From: Trogon surrucura | Taxonomy: Eukaryota > Chordata > Aves > Trogoniformes > Trogonidae | Assembly: GCA_020746105.1 (NCBI GenBank) | Contig: CM036628.1 | Location: 1,994,001-2,058,000 of the forward strand | Length of the DNA stretch: 64,000 bases | Direction of reading: 5' to 3' | Shown here: positions 25,131 through 36,760 of the stretch, piece after piece | How the letters are laid out: every line of letters begins with the position of its first letter | Position numbering within the stretch: position 1 is the stretch's first letter | Translations under genes and position numbers: made by a program | Notes under the pieces: model-generated | Seen by the model: the letters and a program-made list of their open reading frames with translations, nothing else | What the model was told of the DNA's origin: nothing | The model's database searches: none

Positions 25131-28100
25131 GATGCCTGAAACCTTCCTTTCTCGTAATTAAAGCTTATGAGGCAGAGAGTCATTTTTCTGGTGCCCTTTC
25201 TATTGATGGGTAACGCCGCTTTCGAGGTTATAACTAATAATATTAGATTTTAATCAACTCGGATTTGGTCAGGGATGCTACTCTCAGCTAGAGGAACAAA
25301 GTTAACTGCTTCTTGCCTTTCTCCTCTTTGTATTTTAACCGCATCGTGCGAGAGTAACGCAGCATCTTCATTCAGAGAGAATCAGTCATTTACTTTACGC
25401 AGGAATCTTCCGCGTGTAGTAATCTCACCCATATCCCGTCAAGCAGGTAAGCACATACTGCAGTCTACAATTAAAATCCTTAATTAAATCCTTAAATTAA
25501 GCACCTACTTCAATGCTTTCCTAAAGAGGGATATAATCTCCAACACGCTCAAGATAAAGTATGTGTTTAAGTGCTTTGTGCTGCAACTCAAGGTATATTT
25601 GCGAGGCAAAAACCTGCTACAAAAAAACTCCAGCAATTTGGCGGGGCGGGGGGAAGCCCGTGGGCATTTATCGACATAAACCGCGCGTTGTCCATGCAGA
25701 CAGTTCGTACCTGGAACTTTATGAAGCGTAAAAAAAACCAAACCCATTTGGAGGTGACGTTGCCAGGCCAGCAGAACGCGATGAGCTGTGCCAGGACCGC
25801 GGCGGCGTTCACGACTCGGCCGTGGGTTGGAGAAAGGATGCTCTCGGCTTGGATGCCCGGCTGGGTTTCGCACGGCTTCGCTAGGCTGACGTCTGAGATT
25901 TGAGGTGGGGGTTTGGTCTCTGCATTGAATTGGGAAGCGGGGGAATATGAGGATGGGAGACGGAAAGACGACGCCTTCCACTCCGCCGCGTGCTGGAGCT
26001 GGCGTGCCGCGGTGGGACGGAGGATTTATGGAGCAGAAGAGATAGGTCTTGGAATTACAGCTGGGTCCCAGGTCTGAGAGGGAAGGGTTGGGCTTCCCAC
26101 CAGGGGGTCTGAAAAGGAGGAGCTGAAGAATTTAAGTGAGTCTGCAAAGGCTCACCAGGTGAAAGTGATGGTTGATTTTGGCTTGTTTCAGGGCAGGGAT
26201 CTGCCAGCTGGCGGCTATTAAAGCCAACTGAGGTCCTGTGTGAAGCTGAGCTTTATTAAGCTCAGGGTTGAGTGGTTTTGGTTGGGGTCAGGATGAGACT
26301 TGATGTCTTGGGTGCACCTGACCTTCCTTCCCCATCAGAAAATCTGCCAGTAACCCAGCTGGTAGCTGAGGCCGAAGCTAAGGGTCCAGAGATGTGACAT
26401 TTAGTCCAAGGGACTGTCCGAACTATGGCGGGACATTAGCTGGGGAGGTCTGGCTCTTCTCCAGGCACCACAGTAACCCAGCAAAAGGAGGAAAATGTGT
26501 TTTTTTGGTCAGAGACTAAGGGAAAAGGGGCTAAATTCCCCAAATCTCCTGATGCCAATCCACAGGTGGGCCTGGCACTTACCCAGCTTCAGGTTGGCAC
26601 CATCCCATCGGACAGCAGACGCCTGGGCAAGTTCAGTCCTGGGCCAAAAAATGAGAGAAAACACATCACCAGGCCACAGCCGAGTCCTTTCCCAGCAGGC
26701 TGGGCTTTGCTAGACCTGGCCAGCAGTCAAACACACCCGCAAGACTCTGTGAATATCCCTTATTCCTGCCAGAAACAGTATTAAAAGAATATTCTGAGTT
26801 ACAATTGCCACGGCATGCGCTACCGAGTCAGGTCCCAGCGTCGTTCAGTGCCCCGAGTGGCCGCTGCTGCCCAGCCGTGAGCAGCCATTCGGTATTTTCT
26901 TTTAATTTCCTGGCCAGTGTGTGACTTTGAGCTTTACTTGCTGCCTGCTATCCAAACCCAGCTCCAGGGACAAGGTTAATCATTTCTTCACATACTTCCC
27001 GGCCGGAGTTCATCGCTCCAGCACCCAGGAGCAACACACGTACCCATGAATTTAGCGCTGCGGAAAGGGAAGGATTATTTCCGTATTTCAAATTCGGACC
27101 TCAACTTAAAACCACCTCTCATTTTGGATCCGCGATTTGCAACGGCAGAGACTTTGTTTTTATTTCATTTCCAGCAAATATGAGATCATACAGAAGAGTA
27201 AAGCATCATGAAATCAGAAAATCCCGAGGCTGTTAGCCTATGGGTGTTTGCACCAGGACACCCCAAATCCTTACGAGACCCGATCGCTCCGGCGGGCACA
27301 GCTCGGAAGCGAAACACATTTAACACGGAATAAATCTGTAACATTCGAGCTTGTTAATCCTAAACCCGATATTTAAGAGAAACACGAATATCCAACACGA
27401 AGCAAATCCGTTCTTTTTTTTGGTACCAACTTCCTTGCGTGAAGAGGGAAAAAAATAAAATAAAATTCACAATTCAAACTCATTGCTTGATACCCTCTAG
27501 AGGCCTCCAGCCTGCCAAGGCTGCAGCTCGTTTGATGAGAATATTCCCACCTCGGTGCCAATTTCTCTTCAGCTGATGACCCCAGGAGGGCCAGCGACCC
27601 GCGTGCCGGTTCCGATAGCGAGACGCGCACAAGCCCATAGGCACGAAAAAGGGGAAAGAAAGTTTCGTGTCCTTGAGATGGGGCCGGATCTGTACAGGAA
27701 GCCATCCTACAGAATCTGTCCAGTTCGAAGCCATCCTACGGAATCGGCCGCAAAATCATCTTGCCGCTTCAGGACCTGAAGGCATTTGGACCAAGGGCTG
27801 GGATCACCCAGGGCGGGTTCGTGCCCAGCCTGCCCTCGCCAGCAGCTCCCCCCGGCAAGACAGAGAAGCCAGGGATAGTAAATTATATCCCGATTTCCCA
27901 AGGAGCAGCCACTGGGCCGTACACAGAGAGTGGTGATGGTGCAGCAAGAAGTTATGAGCGTTTTAATTACACGTGCATACAACGTCAATGTGCTAGACAA
28001 ACACAAACTCACTTTTACAGGGCCCCCTCCTGAGCATTACTCAGGTATACAAAGCCTCTCCTGCTCAATTAAATGTGTTTTATTTGGGTAAAAGATGGAG

Positions 28101-28424
28101 GCTTTCTGCAGTTAACAGCTGCCTTATTTTACAAGGTAGCTTTCACTATATTTTATTTTTCAAACGTGGGAATTTATCCCTTTAAAGGAGCACTACCAGG
28201 ATGAAACCTCTGCCTTTAAAATGCAATGAAGATAAGGCGGTGCGATCCAAACGGAGGGCGATTTGAACCTGGGTTTCCCCTTCTCAGCTGGACCGTTCGT
28301 CTTTTTTTTGGTAATTTGCTTTGCCAAGGTTGTACTCACCAGCTCTGCTTAGTGTTGGTCCCACCCGAACGCTGTAGCAGGGGCTGCTGCAGTGATCCTG
28401 CTCAAACCTCAGAGGAATCTGCAA

Positions 28425-28742
28425 TCCTAGAACGGTTTGGGACAGAAGGGGCCTTCGAAGGTGACGTGGTCCAACCCGCCCTGCAACCACCAGGGACATC
28501 TTCAACTACATCAGGTTGCTCAGAGCCCAACCTTGGAATGTTTGCAGGGATGGGGCATCTGCCACCTCTCTGGGCAACCTGGTCCAGTGGTTCATCACCC
28601 TCATCGTACAAAACTTCTTCCTTTAGTCTAAATCGACCGTCTTTTAGTTGAAAACCATTGCCCCTTGTCCAACCCCTACTAAAAAGTCTGTCTGTCCCCA
28701 AAACATCTATCCAAGGCTTGCCCTAAGGAGCTGCAACGATTT
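28425..28742 (-). mobile_element. CR1 LINE, 3' fragment
   Basis: This minus-strand CR1 3' fragment is recognisable from ggccttcgaaggtgacgtgg, tggggcatctgccacctctc, gggcaacctggtccagtg and ccattgccccttgtcc on the plus strand. The ORF2 C-terminus is interrupted by substitutions. A minisatellite begins just after its upstream end. Confidence 0.88.
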
Positions 28743-28765
28743 CCAGCCCATGTCAGAGGGTGGAT

Positions 28766-29016
28766 GGATGGTTTTGGTGACCGTGGACGGATGGTTTGGT
28801 GACTATGGACGGATGGTTTTGGTGGCCATAGACAGATGGTTTTGGTGACCATGGACAGATGGTTTTGGTGGCCATGGACAGATGGTTTGGTGACTATGGA
28901 CGGGTGGTTTTGGTGACCATGGACAGATGGTTTTGGTGACCATGGACGGATGGTTTTGGTGACCGTGGACAGATGGTTTTGGTGACCATGGACGGATGGT
29001 TTTGGTGACCGTGGCC
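28766..29016. repeat. 23-bp minisatellite, 11 units
   Basis: Eleven head-to-tail units of ggatggttttggtgaccatg with a gac ending occupy 251 bp: nine of 23 bp and two of 22 bp. The two 22-bp variants (tttggtgactatgg) are units 2 and 6, four units apart. Although the unit is not a multiple of three, few stops occur, so apparent reading frames cross it on both strands; these are not genes. Confidence 0.95.
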
Positions 29017-29414
29017 TTCACCAGCTTCTCTACACATTTTACTTACCGGAGAGGAGACCCTTCCAGCCCCAGGTGGGGTTCGGTCCTTCTTAAAGCCCAC
29101 ATGATGCAGTTTTCCATTTTGCAATTAAAACCAGCCACTTTCACTATTATTTTTTTTTAAAAGCAGAAGCGATCCGAGCGCTTTCTCCCCCCGGCTTCTT
29201 CCCATCCGCAGCCGCGCCTCCGTCTCTAACGAGCTTCACGGTAACGAGCGTCCGCCCAATTAAGCCGGCGGGAGCGTGCGCGGAGAGGGGGAGGCCAGGC
29301 TGGTGCTCATCTATAGCAGCGCTTTGTTTAAAGAAACGATTCCTACTGTTCAATAAACGGCAGTTTTAATTTCTTCTTCATACATGATCTTAAAATGAGC
29401 GTTTTAATTTTTTT

Positions 29415-29424
29415 TTTATTTATT
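29415..29424 (-). terminator. Candidate distal polyadenylation signal of NEXMIF
   Basis: The plus strand reads tttatttatt, so the minus strand carries overlapping AATAAATAAA. It is the last of a cluster of AATAAA hexamers (others at 29638-29643 and 29718-29723) after a long AT-rich stretch. To its left, lower-numbered sequence shifts to a more GC-rich character. Confidence 0.45.
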
Positions 29425-31844
29425 CCATAAACAATATAACAAAACTCAGCAAGTTAACAATATGACGTTTTCACCATACAGAGTCAGTCACAAATATTTA
29501 AAACCTTTGCAACAAGAACAACAAAACCCAAAATATTACAAGAATAATTTACAAGAGGATCTATAAAACAGCAAAGCGCTCACAAATTTTCCAGTTTCCT
29601 TTACACAATATCACTACACTCTTTCACAACATTTCTTTTTATTACAAAATTCCCAACAAAAGTTTTTTTTCTTTGTATTTTGGTTTTTAAAACCAGAAAC
29701 TTTTAAGTATACATCCTTTTATTAACACCCGAAGGTGCAAAAAAAGGGAAACCTCACACATACAAACACTTCACAGCACTTTTCTAAGAAAAATATACAC
29801 TTACAAAATATTTTACAAATTGGCACACTTAAAAATATACAAGATTTTGTAGGCGTCTTAGAGTGATCCTTAAGAATTATACTTCAATTGACTCTACAGA
29901 ATATTTATAAAGCTTATTCTAAAAGAAAAAGAAAAAAAGGCAAATCATTTCCAACCATGTTAAAATCGCAGTGTAAAATGCCGAACAGAAACGGGTATGT
30001 TACATTCATAAAAAGGGCCATTTAATAGTTCTTCAATGCTCGGGGAGGGGGAGCGGGGAGGGGGGAATATAAGATTTCTTTAGCACCATAAAACAGGAGC
30101 AACTTCCTAGCGAGGTGCCTCTAGTTCTATGGGAGGGGACTGGAGGAGCAGTACATTCACATCTCTGGAGGCAGCAGTCGGAACGCCCCGGCAGCGGAAC
30201 AGAGCAGCTCCTTGCATTTCTACCCTGCTTCCCACGGGGGGGGGGGGGGGGGGGGTAAGAGACAAAAAGGAGTTTAACTGGTACCTTTCTTTTTTTTTTT
30301 TGGGGGGGGGGGTGGGTGGTTTAGTCGATGTTTTAAAGTCTTCCCTTTGTGCTTTCGAAATGGACGTCTGGCTAGCTCGCGGAGGGTGGTGGCGAATACC
30401 GATTTTCTGCCGCGTTTCCTTTCGCACCAAGTGTTCAAAGGCTCAGTAAACGTGTCTGGCAACCCAAGCATCCTGCGAGAGGGAGGGCATCCTCCTGCTT
30501 TAGATCCCAATTCCCTTAGATGGCTGTTACTCCACTGTCATTAGTGTCACTTGTTTACCTGAGAAACAGATTTGAAAAGCCTTGCTTCTACCACAGACAT
30601 TTAATTTTCTATTTTTTTTCCTTTTTTTTTTCTTTTTTCTTTTTTTTTTTTTTTTGCATTATTTCACGCTCCGAAGAAAGAGGCACATTCTCAAATAGAT
30701 GTCAGCGGCTTGAACCGTGCAGCTCCCACCGGTCCCCCCCACCTCCTCTCTAGGAGCTGCACAGGCAACGTCCAACACACCGAGTTGAGAAAGTAAGAGC
30801 GAGGGGCCTGATCCTGCACTGGCTGAAGTCCACGCACCTGATCCTCTTCTCACTTACACTGACTTCGAGGGAGTTTTTTCTCGTGGCTTAACAGCAAACC
30901 ACCGGCTGCCGTCCAGGAAAGCATTTAGGGAGCAGGAGCCCCCACCTAAATGCTTTGCTAGACTGGGACCTTAGGGAAAGAAGAACGTGGTCCGGCAGGT
31001 AAAGGATGAAAACGCTTAAAACATCTTTGATTTTGGTTCATTTGAGCCATAACGCCGACAAAAAAATGACAGCGATGCCGTAAAAAAAAAAAAAAAAAAA
31101 AAAAGCAATGGCTTCGCAAAGCCACCGCCGCCACCGGGCTGAAGCCAGCCTTGGCTTTTTCTCTCCACATGGATCTGGCCTCGGCAACGGCACGGGACAG
31201 CCCCACGTGCTGCTGCCGGCCTCCTCCTCCTCCTCCTCAAACGCCTGGCTGAATCTGATCCTCAAGTTGTTCTTTTTTTTAAAAAAAAAACAAGAACCCT
31301 CTTATGCTTTGAAAAAAAAAAGCAAAAAAAAAGCACATGATGTAAACCTGGTAAGATTTTCTTTTTTTTTTTTTTTAATAAAAATCTATACTTGAATCCC
31401 CATCACAGATATTTTTTTTTTTTTTTTTTTGTATATACAAAACCTCTATATGCAAGTACCTCCAGCAAAACCCTGGCCATGGAGGGAGCTGGCTACGGCG
31501 AGGTCGCTGTAGGGTTTCTTTCTGCAGGATGTTGCAGCTCCTGCCTCCAGCCGGGAGGCGACGGCGAGAGCCAGGGGCTCACGCTGAGCTGCCCCGTGTT
31601 GGTCTCCCCTCGGATGGATTTTCTGACCTCTGCAAGCGGCCGGTTTCTGCTTCCTAATTTTGCTGCCGATTATCAAAGTTGCCCAAACCGCAGTGTGCCA
31701 GCACAGCGCGGCTCAGGAGAGCAGCATGAGACACTGGTCCTGTCCCGGTGGGACACGTCTAGACTAGGAGTGAAACGAGATAAAAGTAGAAAAGACTTTT
31801 TAAGAGATGCTGGAATAAACGTCTTTTGAGCGACTTGGATTAGA

Positions 31845-32120
31845 AGAGCCAGGAGCCCAACTAGAAGGCGCGGGAGGAGGCTGGACGTGCACCAGGACTG
31901 GGCAAGAGGACGAGCCGAGATGGGAGCCAGCACGGGGAGGTGGAGACGGTTGGCAGGGATGGGTGGGACCGACGTCCCCGTCCTCCCACAGCTGGGAGCA
32001 GCGCCGCAAAAAACCAAAATCCAGCACTGCTGACAAGAAGGGCAAGCGGAAACGGCGAGCTCGTGTGGGGAGCAACGAGGCAAAGGAGGGAAGCGATGAA
32101 AACCTTGAGGTAGTGCCAGG
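31845..32120. repeat. Unidentified dispersed repeat, copy 2, left part
   Basis: This closely matches the first ~270 bp of the copy at 23270 (caggagcccaactagaa through agcgatgaaaaccttgagg). Its continuation is displaced to 33765 by the CR1 element in between. Confidence 0.75.
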
Positions 32121-33757
32121 CAAGTGGAGATGAAATTTTAGGAAAGCAAATTTCCAGCTCTTCAAGGAGTTGGTCAACGGGATCCCCCTGGAAAACTGTC
32201 CTCAGGGACAAGAGAGCAAAGCAGAGCTGGCAGATCTTTAAGGACGCTTTCTAGGGAGCGTGAGAGCTCTTGATCCCCAGGTTTTAGAGATCGGGTAAGG
32301 AAGGCAAGAGACCTGCATGGCTGAGTGGAGATTAAAGGGCAAGAAGGGACCGCACAGAGGTGGGAGCAGGGACAGGTGTCCTGGGAAGAGCACAGGGACA
32401 CTGCCCGGGCGTGCAGGGACGGGGTCAGGAAGGCCAAGGCGCGGCTGGAGCTGAACTCACCAAAGGATGCAAAAAATAACGAGAAGGGCTTCTACAGGTA
32501 CGTCAGCCAGAAAAGGAAGGTCAAGGAAAGCGTAACCCCCTGATGAACACAAGTGGTAACAACAGACGAGGAGAAGGCTGAGGTACTCGACAACTTTTTC
32601 GTCTCAAGTCTTCACTGGCAACCTCCCATCCCACGCCTCTTCAGTGGATGGACCACAGGACGGGAACCTGGGGGGCAAAGTCCCTCCCGCTGTAAGAGAA
32701 GATCAGCTTTGTGACCACCTGAAGAACCTCAACATCCATCGGTCTGGGGCACCTGATAAAATGCATCCCAGAGTCCTGAGGGAATTGGCTGCGGGAGCTG
32801 CCAAGCCACCCTCCAGGATATTTGAAAAGCGCAGTCGCCAGCGACTGGAAAATGGGAAACATTGGACCCATTTTTAACAAGAGTAGGAAGGAGAACCCTG
32901 GGAGCTCCTGGCCTGTCAGCCTCACCTCTGTGCCTGGGAAGATCATGGAACAGATCCTCCTAGAAGCTCTGCTAAGCCACAGGGAGGACAGGGAGGTGAC
33001 GTGAGACAGCCAGCACGGCTTCACCAAGGGCAAGTCCTGCCCGATCAACGTGACGGCCTTCTCTGATGGAGTGACCACGAGTGGAGGTGCCATCAGACTT
33101 CTGCAAGGCCTTTGACACGGTCCCCCAAAACATCCTTCTTTCTAAATTAGAGAGATGCAGATTTGACGGACGGGCTGTTCAGCGGATGAGGAATTGGTTG
33201 AACGGCCGCACCCAGAGGGTAGTGGCCAGTGGCTCGATGTCCAGATGGAGACGGGTGACAAGTGGTGTCCCTCAGGGGTCTGTACTGGGACCAGGGCTGT
33301 TTAACGTCTTCATCAGTGACAGAGACAGCGGGATCGAGCGCGCTCTCACAAAGTTTGGAGATGACACCAAGCTGAGTGATGTGGTCGACACACCCGAGGG
33401 ATGTGACGCCATCCAGAGGGACCCAGACAGACTTGAGAAGCGAGGCCCGTGTGAACCTCAAGAGTTCAACAAGGCCAAGTGCAAGGTCCTGCACCCGGGG
33501 CTGGGGCAATCCAGGCAACGAATGGATTGAGAGCAGCCCTGCCAAGGACTTAATGAGAATTTTTTTACGATGAGGGTGGTGAAACACCGGCACAGGATGC
33601 CCAGAGAGGTGGTGGAGGCTTCACCCCTGGAAACATTCAAGCTCAAGCTGGATGGGGCTTTGAGCAACCTGACCCAGCTGAAGATGCCCCTGCTCACTGC
33701 AGGGCTGGTGCACTACATGGCTAGGTCCCCTCCACCCAAAACATTCTAGGAAGAACA
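32121..33757 (+). mobile_element. CR1 LINE, 5'-truncated ORF2 with reverse transcriptase, broken
   Basis: A plus-strand CR1 retains much of ORF2 in several frames. Upstream pieces include [18 protein letters not shown] and LCDHLKNLNIHRSGAPDKMH. The best block (33081-33530) shows reverse transcriptase motif A (DFCKAFDTVP, about 33096-33125), motif B (SGVPQGSVLG, about 33261-33290) and motif C as FGDD (about 33354-33365), where CR1 usually has FADD. After about 33530 an internal deletion joins it to the C-terminal EVVEASPLETFKLKLDGAL phrase and the 3' end (aggtcccctccacccaaaac with attctag). Frameshifts and stops make it inactive. Confidence 0.88.
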
Positions 33758-33764
33758 AAAGGGA

Positions 33765-33896
33765 GAAGGGCAAATGGTTAGCTCAAGGAAGTCTCTGGGT
33801 TTTGGGGTCAGTCAGCAGAGAGATCACTTTGTCAGACACAGAGAAGGGCCAGCGCCACGCTGTGTGGGATCCGGGCTCTTCAAACATCTCCCCAGT
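33765..33896. repeat. Unidentified dispersed repeat, copy 2, right part
   Basis: This matches the last ~140 bp of the copy at 23270: gggcaaatggttagctcaagg, then ggggtcagtcagcagagaga and gggctcttcaaacatctcc. Together with 31845-32120 it appears to be one repeat split by the CR1. Confidence 0.72.
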
Positions 33897-36420
33897 CAGA
33901 GATTGTTGGGATGACCGCCGACGACTGCAGCGAAATCAGAGCGACAGAAGGACTGAAGGAGAGAGCAACAAGGCAGCTGGTATTTGTGATTAACACCGTC
34001 CTGAAAACACCTGGCTGGGTATTCATGGATTTCTGACGTGTAATAAAAGAGCTGATACATTTTATGCCTTATCTTCACGCCCTATTGCACATTTCTTGAA
34101 CGCAATAAATATTGCTATCTGGTTCAGTACAAGGTATTGTATTACGAGTCCCATATTCATAACGTCAAGCGTAACGAGCGCAGCGCAGGCCAGCCACAAC
34201 GTGCTTTCTGGGTCAAAAAAAAGAAGGGCCGTGCCGCATTCCAGCCCAGGACCCGACCCGTCTCCAAAAGAAGGGAGCTGGCAGCTCCTCATCCTGCAGC
34301 ACGCGGGAGGAACGCCGAAAAAATGGGATACGCCAACACCATGGCAGTGGCCGGAGCTCGTAGCGCCTGACGACCCTATGAATAGAAAAAGGGAGCTGCT
34401 GGTGAAGCAGGGGAGAGCGGCGTGGCTGCAGGCAAGCCCGACGCCCAGGGATGGAGCCCTAGCACAGCTCTTGTCTCCAGAAGAAATCCCGAGCGTCTCC
34501 CAGACCTCCCTCCGGGATGCCGCAACCCCACTCCCACCTGCGGATCGCTCATCCGGAGCGGCTCGCTCCGGGCGACGCCGGCATTTTTTTTTCACGGAAT
34601 AAACCAAGTTCTAGGATGGTTTTCAGAATGAAGCGCGGTTTGGTTTTTTTTCAGCGTTCCTTCTTTCATCCGTTAAACAAACCGCAACGCAAACACTGCA
34701 CCGTTCTCTCCGGGATTGAAGAGCTGAGCCCAAGTTAGACCTTCAAGACCCGCCAACGCCGAAAACACTTTGATTCTAAATCGACACTTCGCAACTCCAA
34801 GTGTTCGGGCTTTTTTTTTTTTTTGCTAAATGAACTTAAAGCAACTCTGTTCTGCCTTCTGCACAGGCTGGGAAAAAAACCCCTCATCTACTCGTAAGGA
34901 AACCCGAGTCTAGTCCTGTCCTCGATGGGACACCGCCTCCGTGCTCACGACCGCGTCGCGAACGTGATCCGTCCCGACCGCTATTAAGGCTCCTCTTCCT
35001 CATCGTTTTCTATTGCATAAACGTGCCCAAGCCTCGTGTCCCTCCGCTCCCGCCAGCTCCCGGTTAAGCAGGGCTCTTGCATATCAAGGTTTCGTTAAGG
35101 AATCAGCAGCAAAACGCGCAGGCTCTCAAGTCGCACAAGGGAAAAAGAATAAGATAGCCGTTGGGTTCGTTAATTCTCGGTGGAGGGCGAGGGTGTGGCG
35201 AGGAGGGTTTTACAAATAAGGCCTTTTGAGAATACATTTAGCATTCAAGACTTAACGCTGTCTTAAGTAAAAGTCCAGTCATGTGTGATCCGGCCCTGAC
35301 CGGTGAGATCACGAATAGCTCCGTTGGGTTGGTTTTTTTTCCTGATCCTACGAACTGAATCGAAGCAAAGGTTCGGAGCTGCATCGAGAACTAACGACTT
35401 CCCGCTTCCGAAAGCTCAAACTACGTCGGCGTCGCAAGGTCGGACATTTAGGGAACACCAAAGCTATGACAGGAGAGCGCTTTCGACAACTTCTGCACCG
35501 AAAACGCTTCAGAAACTACTCGATGGAAAAGTAAATGGCAAGAGATGGATGAAACGATGCTAGTTCCGTTTTTATAACTATTTTAGAATCTATCCCAGGT
35601 TCTTATAAAACATATAAAACTGAGATACAAAGGATTCGCAATGTAACTTTGCATTTCGAATGATCTTCAGCTACAGGTTTTGCTTTAAGAAAACAGACAC
35701 TTGAAAAGCAGCTGTTCTGTCGTCTCTAGATGCAGACACTCGAGTTCCTGGCAAACTTACCGTCCGTGGTTTTCTGAACTCCTCCACCATTTCCCCTCTC
35801 TCCTACAACAAAACTCAACATTTCACCGTTAAAAGTTTTTTCTGCTCATGGTTTTCAAAGAGAGGACATTACCATTTCCCAGCATCGGTTTCAAAGTTCC
35901 TTTTTTCTTTTTTTTTTTTGTTTTTTCCTTCTTCCCCTTTTTTTTCCTTTTTTTTTTTTTTTTTTCCAAATATTTTTCTTTTTTTTTCCCTTTATGAGCT
36001 TTTAAACCACAGGGTGAAATCCATGAAATGAGGTAAGTAAATTTGGCACACTTTTAGTCATGTCCATAAAACTTTTGGTAAGTTGTTTAAGTGACCGATA
36101 CCGTTTTCAGCGTGAGTTACAGGTGCTTTCAGAGGTGGGGGGCGCGGTTAGTACTTAACAACTGGAATGTTTCTAGTCAAACCAAAAAAAAAGGCATAGC
36201 TGCAGAAAACACTCACAACCCAATGTTGATAGAGAAGTAAAAATATATACAATACAGTCACTTGTTCATAGTTTGGCACAATTTTTTTTTGTTGTGGGTA
36301 ATAGTGCATAAACTACTGTACAACAGTATGACTTTTAAAACAGTCTTTCACAGAGAATACCAGATTAGGTTCGCTTCCAAAGAATAGAAATTCCCACAAT
36401 TCCAAAAAAAACTCTTCGTT

Positions 36421-36760
36421 TCAGCACTTACATTTCGACATAGCACAAGGCAGGTTTCGGAAAGGGATGAAAAATAAAATAAATAAAAAAAAAAAGAGGA
36501 AAAGGAAAAAAAAAGAGGGGAAAGGGGAAAAAAAAAGAAGAGGAAAAAAAAAGAAGATGGAAAAAAAAGAAGAGGAAAAAAAAAAGAAGAGGAAAAAAAA
36601 GAAGAGGAAAAAAAAAGAAGAGGAAAAAAAAAGAAGAGGAAAAAAAAAAAAAAGAAAGAACCAAACATCAACCGTCTTTCTAGAAAAGGGAGTCTCTTCT
36701 TCAAATACAGGAAAACCCAAAAATGTTGTTTCTGCTTTAAGAAGAATGGAGTCTGATTCC
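36421..36760 (-). CDS. NEXMIF: NEXMIF last coding exon with aberrant Phe-rich C-terminus
   Basis: The acceptor TTTTTTTCCTGCAG (AG at 36762-36761) joins the preceding exon in phase, completing an Arg codon and giving R-ESDSILLKAETTFLGFPVFE and then EET. The human protein has DSDYNLLKAETTF.. PVFEEET here and then ends eight residues later. In this window the frame instead reads PFSRKTVDVW and continues for about 79 residues rich in Phe, Leu and Ser, translated from a CT-rich microsatellite, before a TGA at 36421-36423. Compared with the mammalian ending, one base seems to be missing in the T-run at about 36684-36687. With one more T the frame would stop almost at once at a TAG. This is either a real lineage-specific extension or a homopolymer sequencing error. 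The exon is certain; its last 85-90 codons are not. Confidence 0.8.
36480..36658. repeat. Purine-rich (GA/A) imperfect tandem repeat
   Basis: The plus strand is almost pure A and G for about 180 bp. From about 36531 it is built of roughly eight units of agaagaggaaaaaaaa (16-18 bp). The complementary CT tract is the sense strand of NEXMIF and falls inside its last open exon. Confidence 0.92.

Larger units (their letters stand above)
13401..29400. other. Intergenic region between RLIM and NEXMIF, repeats only
   Basis: After the CpG island I see no exon with recognisable protein similarity. The contents that can be named are CR1 fragments (about 13.99, 17.07, 18.29, 21.90 and 28.43 kb), an ERVL-like LTR piece (about 23.9-24.1 kb), one copy of an unidentified dispersed repeat (about 23.27-23.71 kb), a (GA)n run at 25112-25130, and a 23-bp minisatellite at 28.77-29.02 kb. 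Stretches such as 14.3-17.0, 18.5-21.9 and 24.2-28.4 kb show nothing I can assign. Short reading frames there lack conserved motifs. Confidence 0.6.
29401..36420 (-). other. NEXMIF: Presumed NEXMIF 3' UTR (about 7 kb)
   Basis: No coding sequence is present downstream of the NEXMIF stop. AT-rich sequence with ATTTA motifs runs to clustered AATAAA signals near 29.42, 29.64 and 29.72 kb. Mammalian NEXMIF also has a multi-kilobase 3' UTR. The region is interrupted by an antisense 5'-truncated CR1 within another repeat (about 31.85-33.9 kb) and by many homopolymer runs: G20 at 30236-30255, A23 at 31082-31104 and T19 at 31412-31430, plus T-rich stretches near 30.61-30.66 and 35.90-36.00 kb. The true 3' end could lie nearer if an internal signal is used. 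cDNA would settle it. Confidence 0.5.

Noticed and set aside
28803-29124. His/Pro/Lys-rich repeat proteins at 28.8-29.1 kb
   Set aside because: They are translations of the 23-bp minisatellite, with no start context or similarity.
33081-33530. A host gene with a reverse transcriptase domain
   Set aside because: Motifs and the 3' end identify it as a CR1 LINE with frameshifts and an internal deletion.
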